Positions 8,658-17,980 of a DNA stretch of 64,000 nt are shown one piece after another. Made by a program: the position numbers and the translations under genes. This DNA comes from Pseudomaricurvus alkylphenolicus. GTDB lineage: Bacteria; Pseudomonadota; Gammaproteobacteria; Pseudomonadales; Cellvibrionaceae. Location: assembly GCF_011683955.1 (NCBI RefSeq), contig NZ_JAAQPI010000011.1, positions 186,001-250,000 on the forward strand, read 5' to 3'. How positions within the stretch are numbered: position 1 is the stretch's first letter; the number at the start of each line of letters is the position of its first letter. The notes under the pieces were generated by a model. It ran no database searches. It saw only the letters and a program-made list of their open reading frames with translations, and had not been told where the DNA came from.

Positions 8658-10304
8658 TCAAGGGTTGGGATTGGCAAACGCCGCCGCGCGAATGTCATCC
8701 CAATCTTTGCCTTGACGAACCTCTCGGCCTCCCTGAACCTGAATAATCACAATCTGATCACCGCGACTGTTGCTGATTTTCAGCAGGGGTTTAAAGTTTT
8801 GAGGCAGGGCGGCGACGTACTTGGCCAGTTTCTTATCCCGCTTTTTGATCTGCACTGCCAAAAAGTCATAGCCGGATAATACCTCGACGGACTCCTCCGC
8901 CATATGCTCCTTGGCCTTCTGCAAATGGGGCATATAGAAGTCACCACCACTGAGATACGCCAGCTGCTGTTCGTTGGCGTAGATCCAGCTGCCTTCGGGA
9001 GTATTGCTCTTGAGCCACTCAATAGCAGGTGGAATATGATGGTCCCGGTATCCGAAGCTCAGTTGACTGTCGAAAACCAGAATGACCGCCATCCCGATCA
9101 GAAACAGTCGCCCGTTGCGGCTGATGGTCATGTTGAGGGGGGAAGACAGCAATTGTCCCAGGCCAATGCAAAGGGGTACCAACAGCAATAAGGTAATCAG
9201 AATCAGGTAGCGGGTCTGGAGAAACTGGGTTTGGGCAAAAAACACGGCGACCACGACTGTCACCACCAATAACGTGGTTCGATAGGCGGCATGGCGTGGG
9301 AGATGCAGCAGACGACGACGGCTCACAAACAACCCAATCAGGATGATGGGAGCTGAGAAGGCTTTGAGAGTTTTCGCCACAAGGATGCCGAGCAGCAACA
9401 GGAAAACACCCAGGTTGGCAAACTCTCGGGAGTAGTGGCTGAGAACATGCTCTGTCAAATTGGCTTTCATGAGCCCCAGGTTGTGCCCCAGCTGTTGCAC
9501 AAAGCCGGTGTACTCCTTCAATGTGTTTTGCAGCAACGTGCCGACGGGATCGACCTCCACAACCGGTTCGCCCAAGAGTGCCATCAGCAGGCAGGCGGCC
9601 AGCAGTGAATATATTTTCAGACAGGCCAGTGCCCGATCCTTGAGGCTCAGCGAGCGGTTGAACAGCAGAGATATGGGTGTCACCAGCATGGGAATGGCCG
9701 CTTCGGGGCGCAATAGGGTTGCCAACAGACTCAGCGCCAACCACAACAGCAAGCCGGAGAGCCTGATGCCCTGATGCAGGCGTATCAGCTGCACCAAAGC
9801 CAATAGGGAAAAGGCCCAGTAGCCAAAGTCGCGAATAATGTAGTCCCGGTACGCGCACAATGCCGGGTAGCTTACAATGATAAAGGCCGCTACCCATTGG
9901 GCATTGCCTTTGCCACCCAGCTCCCGCACCAGTGCCACAAAGGCGTAACCCAACAGGGCCATCAGCAACAGATTGATAACGTAGGCGCCGGCCGTGGCGG
10001 AAATACCCAGCAGCCCGCTAAGCATACCGATTGAGGCCGGGTAGAAGGGGCGGTGGTAGATGTTCTCGGCGGCTTCCCAGCCCTGCAGGCGAAAGACATC
10101 GGCACTGACCAGGTACAGGGTGGCATCGTTGTTAAGACCATCCCCCATGGCGATAAGCAAGACACCACTCAGGGCGGACAGCAGGGCTGCCAAAACAGTG
10201 GGTCTGCGCCACAAGGGCGTATCGAGAGTGGGGTCGGCGAAAAATTCCCGGGCCGCTGTGAGTCTCATGGCTGCTGTATTTGCCCTGTCTGAAAACTCGG
10301 GCAT
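8658..10304 (-). CDS. Polytopic membrane protein, GT-C glycosyltransferase-like
   Basis: A 548-residue integral membrane protein with about ten hydrophobic helices in the first 420 residues and a C-terminal soluble domain (from about 430) ending QVQGGREVRQGKDWDD. The short loop after the first helix has GDGLNNDATLYLVSADVFRL, resembling the acidic first periplasmic loop of GT-C enzymes (PMT/ArnT type), followed by HRPFYPASIG. This suggests a transferase using a polyprenyl-phosphate sugar donor in the periplasm, but I cannot name it. ATG 10304 is preferred because GGAAAG lies just upstream; ATG 10268 is an alternative. It converges with the pyruvyl-transferase gene (5-base gap) and is divergent from msbA. 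Confidence 0.6.
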   Translation of the reverse strand: MPEFSDRANTAAMRLTAAREFFADPTLDTPLWRRPTVLAALLSALSGVLLIAMGDGLNNDATLYLVSADVFRLQGWEAAENIYHRPFYPASIGMLSGLLGISATAGAYVINLLLMALLGYAFVALVRELGGKGNAQWVAAFIIVSYPALCAYRDYIIRDFGYWAFSLLALVQLIRLHQGIRLSGLLLWLALSLLATLLRPEAAIPMLVTPISLLFNRSLSLKDRALACLKIYSLLAACLLMALLGEPVVEVDPVGTLLQNTLKEYTGFVQQLGHNLGLMKANLTEHVLSHYSREFANLGVFLLLLGILVAKTLKAFSAPIILIGLFVSRRRLLHLPRHAAYRTTLLVVTVVVAVFFAQTQFLQTRYLILITLLLLVPLCIGLGQLLSSPLNMTISRNGRLFLIGMAVILVFDSQLSFGYRDHHIPPAIEWLKSNTPEGSWIYANEQQLAYLSGGDFYMPHLQKAKEHMAEESVEVLSGYDFLAVQIKKRDKKLAKYVAALPQNFKPLLKISNSRGDQIVIIQVQGGREVRQGKDWDDIRAAAFANPNP

Positions 10305-10364
10305 TCTAGCGCTTTCCGGGCGCTTGTGCGCGCCCCAATCCCATTTGTCATCCACTCTCAATAA

Positions 10365-10393
10365 TTGGCGGCTTGCCTGGGGTGGTCTATGGT
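10365..10393 (+). promoter_or_regulatory. Possible sigma-70 promoter for msbA-hldE
   Basis: In the 137-base gap between the divergent membrane protein gene and msbA, TTGGCG (10365-10370) and TATGGT (10388-10393) are 17 bases apart, a plausible -35/-10 pair about 48 bases upstream of the msbA start. Both boxes match the consensus only partly, so this is a weak call by eye. Confidence 0.3.
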
Positions 10394-10441
10394 ACACTGC
10401 GCCCCATTGAATCGACCATCGAGACCATTGCGGAACCCCCT

Positions 10442-12199
10442 ATGAGTACCACCCCGCCTGTCACTGAGGGAGCCTCCTCCAACGGAGCCCGGATCTACTG
10501 GCGACTGCTGGGTTACCTCAAGCCCCACTGGTTGATGTTCTCCCTCAGTATCCTCGGTTTCCTCCTGTTTGCCGCCACCCAACCGGCGCTGGCACAGATG
10601 ATGGAATATCTGATCAATGCTATCGAAAGTTCAGATGCTTCCCAGAGGGTGGTTATTCCGCTGGTGATTGTGGGCATCTATCTGGTGCGTGGCATTGGCT
10701 TTTTTGTTGGTAACTATTTTATTGCTCGAGTGTCCCTGGGCATTGTGCACCAGCTGCGCACTGAACTGTTTAACCGCCTGACGGTGCTGCCGGGCGAGTA
10801 TTTCGACCGCAACAACTCCGGCCATCTGATCTCCCGCATCACCTTTAACGTGACTCAGGTCACCCAGGCCGCTACCGATGCACTGAAAGTTTTGATTCGT
10901 GAAGGTTTCACGGTTATTGGACTACTGATCTACCTGTTCTGGAAGGACTGGAAGCTGACACTGGTGTTTCTGGTGGTGGCTCCGTTTATCGGTGGTTTGG
11001 TGGCGGTGGTGGGCAAGCGCCTGCGCAAGCTCTCCAGCCGTATTCAGGTGACCATGGGTAATGTGACCCAAACCAGTTCCGAGATGATCAACGGCTACCG
11101 GGTGATGCGCAGCTTTGGCGGTGAAGATTACGAGCGCCAGCGCTTTGAAGACGCCAGCCGCGGCAACTTCCGCCAGAATCTCAAGCTGGTCACCACGTCT
11201 TCGTTTGCGACGCCGGTGCTGCAACTGATCGTCGCCGCCGCTATGGGGGCGCTGGTCTATCTGGCGATGACCTTTATGAACACTGACAACGCCGGTGCAT
11301 TTGTGGCCTATATCACCGCGGCGGGTTTGATCCCCAAGCCGGTACGCCAACTCAGTGAGGTTAATGCCAAAATTCAAAAGGGCATTGCGGCGGCAGAGAG
11401 TATCTTTGAGCAGCTCGATGAATTGGCGGAAGAAGATGAAGGCGAGTTGAACGTCGCTCGTGCACGGGGTGCTATTCAGATCCGCGATCTCAGCTTCTCC
11501 TACAATGAAGACGATGGCAATGTGCTCCACGACATCAATCTGGACATTCAACCCGGTGAGACCGTGGCTCTGGTCGGCCGTTCGGGCAGTGGCAAGACCA
11601 CTCTCGCCAGTCTGATACCACGCTTTTACCACCACGGTCGCGGTGACATTCTGCTGGACGGTCAGCCGGTACAGGCCTATACGCTGGCCAGTCTGCGTCG
11701 TCAGATTGCCCTGGTGAACCAGGATGTCACCCTGTTTAATGACACCGTGGCCCGTAATATCGCCTATGGTGATCTGGCCGACAAAACCGATGCCGAGATT
11801 CGCGCCGTCGCCGAAAGTGCCAACGCCACCGCTTTTATCGAACAAATGCCGGATGGCTTTGATACCGTTATCGGTGAAGATGGCACCCGTCTCTCGGGCG
11901 GACAACGCCAGCGTCTGGCAATTGCCCGCGCCCTGCTCAAAGATGCCCCCATTCTGATTCTCGATGAAGCTACATCGGCCCTCGACACGGAATCGGAGCG
12001 CAGCATCCAGAACGCGCTGGAAGAAGTCATGAAAGGGCGTACTACCCTGGTCATTGCCCACCGTCTGTCCACCATCGAAAATGCCGATAAGATTGTGGTG
12101 ATGGAAGCCGGGCGAGTGGTTGAACAGGGCAGTCACCAGGCGTTGTTGGAGCGGGGCGGTGCCTACGCCAAACTCCACGCCATGCAGTTTCAGGAGTAA
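10442..12199 (+). CDS. msbA: Lipid A-core flippase, ABC exporter
   Basis: A 585-residue half-transporter that flips lipid A-core across the inner membrane using ATP. The N-terminal half has six membrane helices (about 20-310). The ATPase domain has Walker A GRSGSGKTT, signature LSGGQRQRLAIARALL, Walker B ILILDEATSALD and the H-loop VIAHRLSTI. A longer in-frame ORF begins at 10373, but ATG 10442 gives the usual MsbA length and N-terminus. hldE follows after 3 bases, as in Pseudomonas. Confidence 0.95.
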   Translation: MSTTPPVTEGASSNGARIYWRLLGYLKPHWLMFSLSILGFLLFAATQPALAQMMEYLINAIESSDASQRVVIPLVIVGIYLVRGIGFFVGNYFIARVSLGIVHQLRTELFNRLTVLPGEYFDRNNSGHLISRITFNVTQVTQAATDALKVLIREGFTVIGLLIYLFWKDWKLTLVFLVVAPFIGGLVAVVGKRLRKLSSRIQVTMGNVTQTSSEMINGYRVMRSFGGEDYERQRFEDASRGNFRQNLKLVTTSSFATPVLQLIVAAAMGALVYLAMTFMNTDNAGAFVAYITAAGLIPKPVRQLSEVNAKIQKGIAAAESIFEQLDELAEEDEGELNVARARGAIQIRDLSFSYNEDDGNVLHDINLDIQPGETVALVGRSGSGKTTLASLIPRFYHHGRGDILLDGQPVQAYTLASLRRQIALVNQDVTLFNDTVARNIAYGDLADKTDAEIRAVAESANATAFIEQMPDGFDTVIGEDGTRLSGGQRQRLAIARALLKDAPILILDEATSALDTESERSIQNALEEVMKGRTTLVIAHRLSTIENADKIVVMEAGRVVEQGSHQALLERGGAYAKLHAMQFQE

Positions 12200-12202
12200 A
12201 TT

Positions 12203-13636
12203 ATGCAGCTTTCCATGCCTCAGTTTGATCGCTCCCAAGTCTTGGTGATTGGCGATGTCATGCTCGACCGCTACTGGAGTGGTGGTACCTCACGTATCTC
12301 TCCGGAAGCGCCCGTGCCGGTGGTTAAAGTCAATGGGGTGGAAGATCGCCCGGGTGGCGCGGCCAACGTTGCGCTCAATATCGCCGCGCTGGGATCCGGG
12401 GCTTCTGTGGTCAGTGTGGTCGGTGCCGACGAGGCGGCAGAAACCCTGCGAACGAGTTTGCAATCGGTGGGTATTCATACCGATTTTCAGGTTTCCGCTG
12501 ATAAGCCCACCATCACGAAACTGCGGGTAATCAGCCGCCATCAACAATTGATTCGCATGGATTTTGAAGAATCCTTTGGACTCGAAGACAGCGCCGACTT
12601 TCTCTCCAAGGCGAAAAAGCTTCTGCCTCATATGGGAGCGGTGATTCTCTCCGATTACGCCAAGGGCAGCCTGCAGGATACCCTGGGATTGATCGATGCG
12701 GCCCGCGACGCCAAGGTTCCGGTCTTGGTTGATCCCAAGGGTACTGATTTTGCCCGTTATCGCGGCGCCACTTTGCTCACCCCGAATCTGCATGAGTTTG
12801 AAGCGGTGGTCGGCAGCTGTTCTTCGGAGCTGGAACTGGTTAATCGCGGTACAGCGTTGATGCGCAAGCTGGATCTTGAAGCGCTGCTGGTGACCCGAGG
12901 CGAACACGGTATGACGCTGCTGCGCCCGGATATGCCCGAGCTGCATCTGCCGGCTCGCGCTCGCGAGGTGTTCGATGTTACCGGTGCCGGTGATACCGTC
13001 ATTTCTGTGCTTGCCTCCAGTCTTGCTGCCGGCACTGAACTGCCCCAAGCCGTGGCATTGGCCAATCTGGCCGCTGGTATCGTCGTGGGTAAACTGGGTA
13101 CAGCGACCATATCCGGTCCGGAACTGCGCCGTGCCATCCAGACCGAACAGGGCTCAGAGCGTGGCGTAATGAGCGAAGAACAATTACTGATTGCTTTGGC
13201 CGATGCCCGCGCTCACGGCGAAAAAATCGTTTTCACCAATGGCTGCTTTGACATCATTCACGCCGGGCATGTCGGTTATCTGGAAGACGCACGAGCCCTG
13301 GGCGACCGCCTGGTGGTTGCGATTAACAGCGACGATTCCGTTCGTCGTCTGAAAGGTCCGACCCGCCCCATCAACCCGGTGGATCGCCGCATGGCGGTAC
13401 TCGCTGGCCTGGAAGCGGTTGACTGGGTATTGGATTTTGAAGACGACACACCGCAACGACTGCTGCAATCCATCAAGCCGGACGTTTTGGTGAAGGGGGG
13501 TGACTACACCGCAGACCAGGTTGTGGGCTGGGAAATTGTGAAAGCTTACGGTGGTGAAGTGAAGGTGCTGAGCTTTTTTGATAACTGCTCCACAACAGCG
13601 ATTGTGGAAAAAATCCTCGATCAGGACGACAGCTGA
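12203..13636 (+). CDS. hldE: Bifunctional heptose-7-phosphate kinase / heptose-1-phosphate adenylyltransferase
   Basis: A 477-residue fusion enzyme of ADP-heptose synthesis, providing the donor used by WaaC and WaaF. The N-terminal ribokinase-type domain (1-320) has [21 protein letters not shown] and the anion-hole/catalytic DVTGAGDT. The C-terminal nucleotidylyltransferase (from about 340) has [18 protein letters not shown] with the HxGH motif and VLVKGGDYT. The length equals E. coli HldE. The start at 12203 has AGGAG 8 bases upstream, in the last codons of msbA; a second in-frame ATG at 12215 is possible. Confidence 0.95.
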   Translation: MQLSMPQFDRSQVLVIGDVMLDRYWSGGTSRISPEAPVPVVKVNGVEDRPGGAANVALNIAALGSGASVVSVVGADEAAETLRTSLQSVGIHTDFQVSADKPTITKLRVISRHQQLIRMDFEESFGLEDSADFLSKAKKLLPHMGAVILSDYAKGSLQDTLGLIDAARDAKVPVLVDPKGTDFARYRGATLLTPNLHEFEAVVGSCSSELELVNRGTALMRKLDLEALLVTRGEHGMTLLRPDMPELHLPARAREVFDVTGAGDTVISVLASSLAAGTELPQAVALANLAAGIVVGKLGTATISGPELRRAIQTEQGSERGVMSEEQLLIALADARAHGEKIVFTNGCFDIIHAGHVGYLEDARALGDRLVVAINSDDSVRRLKGPTRPINPVDRRMAVLAGLEAVDWVLDFEDDTPQRLLQSIKPDVLVKGGDYTADQVVGWEIVKAYGGEVKVLSFFDNCSTTAIVEKILDQDDS

Positions 13637-13663
13637 AGCCACTCCGGACACAGCGATAACATT

Positions 13664-13700
13664 GCCTGCAGGATAGCCTGCGGGCTTGTCAGCTTATCTT
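13664..13700 (+). terminator. Probable intrinsic terminator after hldE
   Basis: GCCTGCAGG (13664-13672) and CCTGCGGGC (13677-13685) pair across an ATAG loop (one G-U pair) 28 bases after the hldE stop. The stem is followed by TTGTCAGCTTATCTT. The T-tract is interrupted, so termination may be partial. Confidence 0.45.
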
Positions 13701-13734
13701 CCCTCTACATATTCAGACACGATATTGACTTTTT

Positions 13735-13753
13735 AAGACAAATTGATTGTCTT
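13735..13753. promoter_or_regulatory. Palindromic operator-like site before the alcohol dehydrogenase operon
   Basis: AAGACAA and TTGTCTT form a perfect 7-base inverted repeat separated by ATTGA. A TTGACT (13725-13730) lies just before it and could be a -35 box, which would place the palindrome over the core promoter, as expected for a repressor site. It is about 100 bases upstream of the dehydrogenase start. No regulator gene is adjacent. Confidence 0.4.
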
Positions 13754-13853
13754 TGGGTTAATTACAGCAACAACGTAACATTTTTAACATTCACAGCTGC
13801 GGCGCCAACCTACACTCAGCCCCCCTGAACAAACCTGCGTGTAGAGGATGTCC

Positions 13854-15086
13854 ATGAGAGGATCACAATCGACGCTTGCCGAGCGCCTTAGATTTAAACT
13901 GCATCGTGCAGAGCTTAAAGCCACAGCCATGGGCTTAAAGTTAATGCCCCTGCGAGAATCCAGGTTGCATGAAGGCCTGGATGCCACCCATTCGCTCGCC
14001 AGGGAGATTGGCCATTACGGGGTCAATAAGGTTCTGATTGTCACCACAGCCGGCGTTGTCAAAAGGCAGCAGCTCGATACCCTCATAGCAGCGCTGGCAC
14101 AAAATCAGGTAGGCTTCGCCATCTATTCCGGTATCACACCAGACCCATCAGTCAGTGTGGTTAAAGAGGGCCTGCAAGCGCAACAACAGCACCAGTGTGA
14201 TGCCGTGGTTGCGTTCGGAGGAGGGTCGGCGATTGATGCTTCCAAAGCCATTGTTGTCGCCGCGACCAATGACAAGCCGGTTGAAAAACTGGTCGGCATT
14301 CGCAAGGGCCGTAACAAACCTCTGCCGTTGTTTTGTGTTCCGACCACTGCAGGGACTGGGTCAGAGGTCACCAGCGTTGCCGTGATATCGGACGATGTTA
14401 CCCATACCAAACGATTTATCATCGACAGTCGCACGATTGCAAAGGGAGTTGCCCTCGATCCTGCGCTGAGTCAATCCCTGCCGCCATCGATAACGGCGGA
14501 AACCGGAATGGATGCCCTCACTCATGCCATCGAAGCCTATTTGAGCCAGTTGGCCTCTCCCCAAACCGATGCTCTGGCGCTGGAAGCTATAGAGTTGATT
14601 TTCACGCATTTGCCAGAGGTATACAGAAACGGCGGCAATCTCGAATCCCGCGCCGCCATGGCCAGAGCTTCGTTAATTGCAGGCAAGGCATTTAGAAAAG
14701 CGATGCTGGGTTATGTACATGCGATTTCCCATCAATTGGGTGCCTGCTACGGGCTGCCCCATGGTTTTGCCAATGCCATATTACTTCCAAGAATTGTGGC
14801 GTTTTCTCAAGACGCCGTGCAGGACAAACTGGCTCAACTGGCAATCGAGACCGGGTTGGGTGAAGCCTCACTCGGCCGGTCAGATCTTGCCGGTCTCACG
14901 CTAGACCGTCTTGAACGTCTTAACACTGAACTTGGCATTCCCGACAACGTTGAAAGCCTGAAAGAACAGGATATCCCCTCGATAGCCTCAGCGGCGTACA
15001 AAGAGGCTTTGTCTGTTCACGCCGGACCAAAATATATGGGCAGAAAAGATATTCAAGCATTGTTGCGTGGACTGTTGCCGCAATGA
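13854..15086 (+). CDS. Iron-containing alcohol dehydrogenase
   Basis: A 410-residue group III (iron-dependent) dehydrogenase that reduces an aldehyde or oxidises an alcohol with NAD(P). It shows the dinucleotide-binding AFGGGSAIDASKA, PTTAGTGSEVT, and the metal-binding segments DALTHAIEAYLS and HAISHQLGACYGLPHG. ATG 13854 is preferred to the in-frame ATG at 13848, because AGAGG is correctly spaced only for the former. An N-terminal extension of about 35 basic residues precedes the domain. It is coupled by a 4-base overlap to an alpha/beta hydrolase gene. The substrate is not evident. Confidence 0.85.
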   Translation: MRGSQSTLAERLRFKLHRAELKATAMGLKLMPLRESRLHEGLDATHSLAREIGHYGVNKVLIVTTAGVVKRQQLDTLIAALAQNQVGFAIYSGITPDPSVSVVKEGLQAQQQHQCDAVVAFGGGSAIDASKAIVVAATNDKPVEKLVGIRKGRNKPLPLFCVPTTAGTGSEVTSVAVISDDVTHTKRFIIDSRTIAKGVALDPALSQSLPPSITAETGMDALTHAIEAYLSQLASPQTDALALEAIELIFTHLPEVYRNGGNLESRAAMARASLIAGKAFRKAMLGYVHAISHQLGACYGLPHGFANAILLPRIVAFSQDAVQDKLAQLAIETGLGEASLGRSDLAGLTLDRLERLNTELGIPDNVESLKEQDIPSIASAAYKEALSVHAGPKYMGRKDIQALLRGLLPQ

Positions 15087-15772
15087 GTTTGCCAAGACCG
15101 CCATCAATGCTGGAAACCGCCCTGGAAACCATGAGTGGTGTGGAGCTGGCGCGCCTGGCATTGGCCTATCCCGAATTGGTTCGCACGCAGGGCGGCAAAC
15201 CCAACTCGGTTTTGGTATTGCCGGGTATCGGGGCCAGTAATCTATCCACTGTGCTCTTGCGGCGGTTTCTGGAGCAACTCGGCCACCGGGTAAAGGGCTG
15301 GGAGCTGGGTCGCAATTTGGGCGATGTTCACGCCAATATTCCAAGAATCGCCGGGCAGGTGGCCGACATGAGCGAGGCAGACAATGGCCCCGTTTCAATT
15401 ATTGGCTGGAGCCTGGGTGGCATTCTGGGGCGGGAAGTGGCCAGGGAATATCCCGCTTTGGTTCAGCAGGTGATTACCTTGGGGAGCCCGATTTTGGGCG
15501 GCGCCAAGTACACCCGTTTTGCAGACTATTACCGGCGTCGGGGTATCGACCTGAACAGTATGGAAGCCAGACTGGCAGCCAGGGATCTGCGTCCGATAAC
15601 TGTGCCTGTCACCTGCATTTACTCGAAGCTGGACGGCATTGTGCATTGGCGAGCGGCGATTGATCGCACCAATCCCGATACGCGTCACCATGAGGTTCGA
15701 TCAACGCACCTTGGATTGGTGATATCTCCCGATGTGTTTCGGATCATCGCTGCGGAGTTGGTGCAAAAATAG
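15083..15772 (+). CDS. Alpha/beta hydrolase (esterase/lipase-like)
   Basis: A 229-residue hydrolase. VLVLPGIGASNLST (about 43-56) forms the oxyanion strand region. IIGWSLGGILGREVA holds the nucleophile elbow G-W-S-L-G. A late YSKLDGIVHW supplies the likely acid and TRHHEVRSTHLGL the histidine. No signal peptide is seen, so it is probably cytoplasmic. It overlaps the dehydrogenase by 4 bases, suggesting the two act on related substrates (perhaps ester then alcohol). It converges with the aldo/keto reductase gene with only 3 bases between stops. Confidence 0.75.
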   Translation: MSLPRPPSMLETALETMSGVELARLALAYPELVRTQGGKPNSVLVLPGIGASNLSTVLLRRFLEQLGHRVKGWELGRNLGDVHANIPRIAGQVADMSEADNGPVSIIGWSLGGILGREVAREYPALVQQVITLGSPILGGAKYTRFADYYRRRGIDLNSMEARLAARDLRPITVPVTCIYSKLDGIVHWRAAIDRTNPDTRHHEVRSTHLGLVISPDVFRIIAAELVQK

Positions 15773-15775
15773 GAT

Positions 15776-16573
15776 CTAGTTAAAGGTAAGCGCGTTAATC
15801 GCTTTTTCGCAGTTGCTCCGCAAGTGCCCAGGGTTAATGGTGCCGATAATCGCACTGCTGACGCCGGTATGGGCAAACAGGAAATCCATGCTCTCCTGCA
15901 CTGGGTCGCCATCACTGCCAACAGTGATATGGCCGCTGGCCAGGGCCTTCTTTATCAAGGCTCCTTTGCCGTGGTCGCGGCAGTAATCCAAAACCGGTTC
16001 TTCCTCAAGGTGGTTAAGGTTGTAAGTGACCATGACGCAGTCCGAGAGTTTGGCGGCGGCAAGGCCCCCTTCCACCGTTTTGGTAGACATGCCGTAGGCT
16101 TGTATCAGCCCTTCTTGTTTCAATTGGGCGAGGGTTGCCAATACATCAGTGTTGTTGATGATATCCATATCCTTGCCATCGGAATGCACCAACACCAGTT
16201 CGATCACGTTGGTATTGAGCCGCCTTAGGCTGCGCTCGATGCTAAAGCGTGTGTGTTTGGCAGAGAAGTCAAAGCTGGATTCGCCGTTATTGAATTCCTC
16301 GCCCACCTTGGAACAAATGACCCAGTTACTGCGCTGGCCCTTTAGCAGTTTTCCCAGGCGTTCTTCGCTGATGCCGTAGGCAGGTGCGGTATCAATCAGA
16401 TTGATTCCCAGGTCGCTGGCCTGGGCTATCAGGTTGGCGGCATCGGCGTCGCTGGGCAGTTCAAAACCGGAAGGGTATTTAACCCCCTGGTTGCGTCCGA
16501 GTTTTACTGTGCCCAGCCCGATAGGGCTGACTTGGAGTTCGCCAATGGCGCGACGGAAGTTATGCAATTTCAT
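15776..16573 (-). CDS. Aldo/keto reductase
   Basis: A 265-residue TIM-barrel NADPH oxidoreductase. IGLGTVKLGRNQGVKYPSG opens the barrel. LGINLIDTAPAYGISEERLG has the catalytic aspartate and tyrosine; VICSKVGEEF holds the lysine and ELVLVHSDG the histidine. The C-terminal TGVSSAIIGTINPGHLRSN binds the cofactor phosphate. It overlaps the upstream FAD oxidoreductase gene by 4 bases, so they form an operon. The physiological substrate is unknown. Confidence 0.85.
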   Translation of the reverse strand: MKLHNFRRAIGELQVSPIGLGTVKLGRNQGVKYPSGFELPSDADAANLIAQASDLGINLIDTAPAYGISEERLGKLLKGQRSNWVICSKVGEEFNNGESSFDFSAKHTRFSIERSLRRLNTNVIELVLVHSDGKDMDIINNTDVLATLAQLKQEGLIQAYGMSTKTVEGGLAAAKLSDCVMVTYNLNHLEEEPVLDYCRDHGKGALIKKALASGHITVGSDGDPVQESMDFLFAHTGVSSAIIGTINPGHLRSNCEKAINALTFN

Positions 16574-17823
16574 GAAACAAATTCGTTAAAGGGTTTAAAG
16601 TCCGCTTGGTCCCACGGGCAGGGGCTGACTTTCGCCTGCTCCAGAATATCCAGCGCGCTGAGATCCGGTTTGTGTGACGCAGTTTTGATGCCCTCTGCAT
16701 TGAGCAGTTCCATGCACTCACTGGCAAGGTTGGGGGCTAAAGTGAGTTTGGTCGGCCAGGCCACGGCGACATTGGAACATTTGCCGGCTTTGCCAATAAA
16801 GGCCTTGTCGGGGCGCAGCAGATTTTTCTGGCGCGGTTCGGCTCGGTTGACCGGCAGGCTGGCCCAAGTGGCTTCGGATAAGTCCATCCAAGGCATCAGG
16901 TGTGTGAGTTCTGCCTGTGCGGCGCGAATCACTTCAGCTTCTGTCTGTTGAGCCCCTTTCTCTGCAAGACTGCCGCCCAAGTACCAGACCCAGCGTCCAT
17001 CCTGAGTCGGATGTGTGGAGATGGTCAAGCGGGGCGTTTTGTCCGTGCCGAGGCAGTGGCCATAAAAGCGAATATCGTCAGAAGGCTGCTTGAGCTTGAC
17101 CATTACCTGTTGCAGCGGGCGCTCCTGCATCGCTGGCGTATTCTCGTCCAGGGCCCGCAACAGGGCTTGGTTGCCGCGACCGGCGCTAAAGATAAATTGT
17201 CCGGCAGTGACCCGTACATGGCCCTTGTCAGTTTTAACGCGCAGTTCGCACTCGCCACTCTCGTTTTTGATCCAATTGGCCCGTTCCGGGGGCAGTAACC
17301 AGGTTTGACCGGCAACATTGTTTGCCAGGGTGCGCAATACGCTGGGTACGTCGAGCACCATGTCCACCAGTCTATAGAGCTGGCCTTTAAATTTGCCCTG
17401 CCGGAATAAGGCCGGTCTGTCGTTGGCTGCCACCTTGTCCACCCGTCCGCGAGTGGCTTTGCTGGCAAAGAAGGTGGTGAGTTTGGAGGTAACACTGGCG
17501 CTGGACCACATATAAAAGTGGTCACAGAGGGTGTCTGCACCGCGCAGGTCAACATCACCTTCACCGTTGAGGCATTGGCGCCAGTGATCCGGCATGTCGG
17601 CAATAGCCTCAGAGGCACCGGTTAACGCACCTCCCAGGGTGTACTTGATGCCGCCGTGAATCATCCCCTGGGACGCCACCGATTGATCGCTGCCCAGGGC
17701 TTTGGCCTCGAACAAACCGCAATGATAACCGGCTTGCTGAAGTCGATTGATCAACCAGAGACCAGCGATACCGCCGCCGATGATGGCGACGTCGAGATGA
17801 ACATGGGGATCTTGGGCAGACAT
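16570..17823 (-). CDS. FAD-dependent oxidoreductase (DAO family)
   Basis: A 417-residue flavoprotein. The Rossmann motif DVAIIGGGIAGLWLINRL lies at 11-28, followed by the second FAD contact LFEAKALGSDQSVASQGMIHGG. FIFSAGRGNQALL is the C-terminal FAD loop of the D-amino-acid oxidase/glycerol-3-phosphate dehydrogenase group. An in-frame ORF extends up to 17982, into waaA, but ATG 17823 starts at the fold boundary. It is divergent from waaA (157-base gap) and coupled to the aldo/keto reductase. No specific substrate can be assigned. Confidence 0.75.
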   Translation of the reverse strand: MSAQDPHVHLDVAIIGGGIAGLWLINRLQQAGYHCGLFEAKALGSDQSVASQGMIHGGIKYTLGGALTGASEAIADMPDHWRQCLNGEGDVDLRGADTLCDHFYMWSSASVTSKLTTFFASKATRGRVDKVAANDRPALFRQGKFKGQLYRLVDMVLDVPSVLRTLANNVAGQTWLLPPERANWIKNESGECELRVKTDKGHVRVTAGQFIFSAGRGNQALLRALDENTPAMQERPLQQVMVKLKQPSDDIRFYGHCLGTDKTPRLTISTHPTQDGRWVWYLGGSLAEKGAQQTEAEVIRAAQAELTHLMPWMDLSEATWASLPVNRAEPRQKNLLRPDKAFIGKAGKCSNVAVAWPTKLTLAPNLASECMELLNAEGIKTASHKPDLSALDILEQAKVSPCPWDQADFKPFNEFVS

Positions 17824-17980
17824 ACGGAAACCGAGCGAGAAAAATCGGGGCCAATTATACGGGTTTTTAGTCCAAATAACTTTTCTGCCATGCGCAGTAT
17901 GGGTATGCTGGCCGCTTTGCGCCGCCAGGCCTCTTAATGACTGGCCTCCTACTGAATTTCGTCTGAGCCTCCGATCACCC

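Noticed and set aside
10922-12238. A 438-residue open frame on the minus strand across msbA and hldE
   Set aside because: It is antisense to the well-supported msbA gene, has no recognisable domain and follows from codon bias in msbA.
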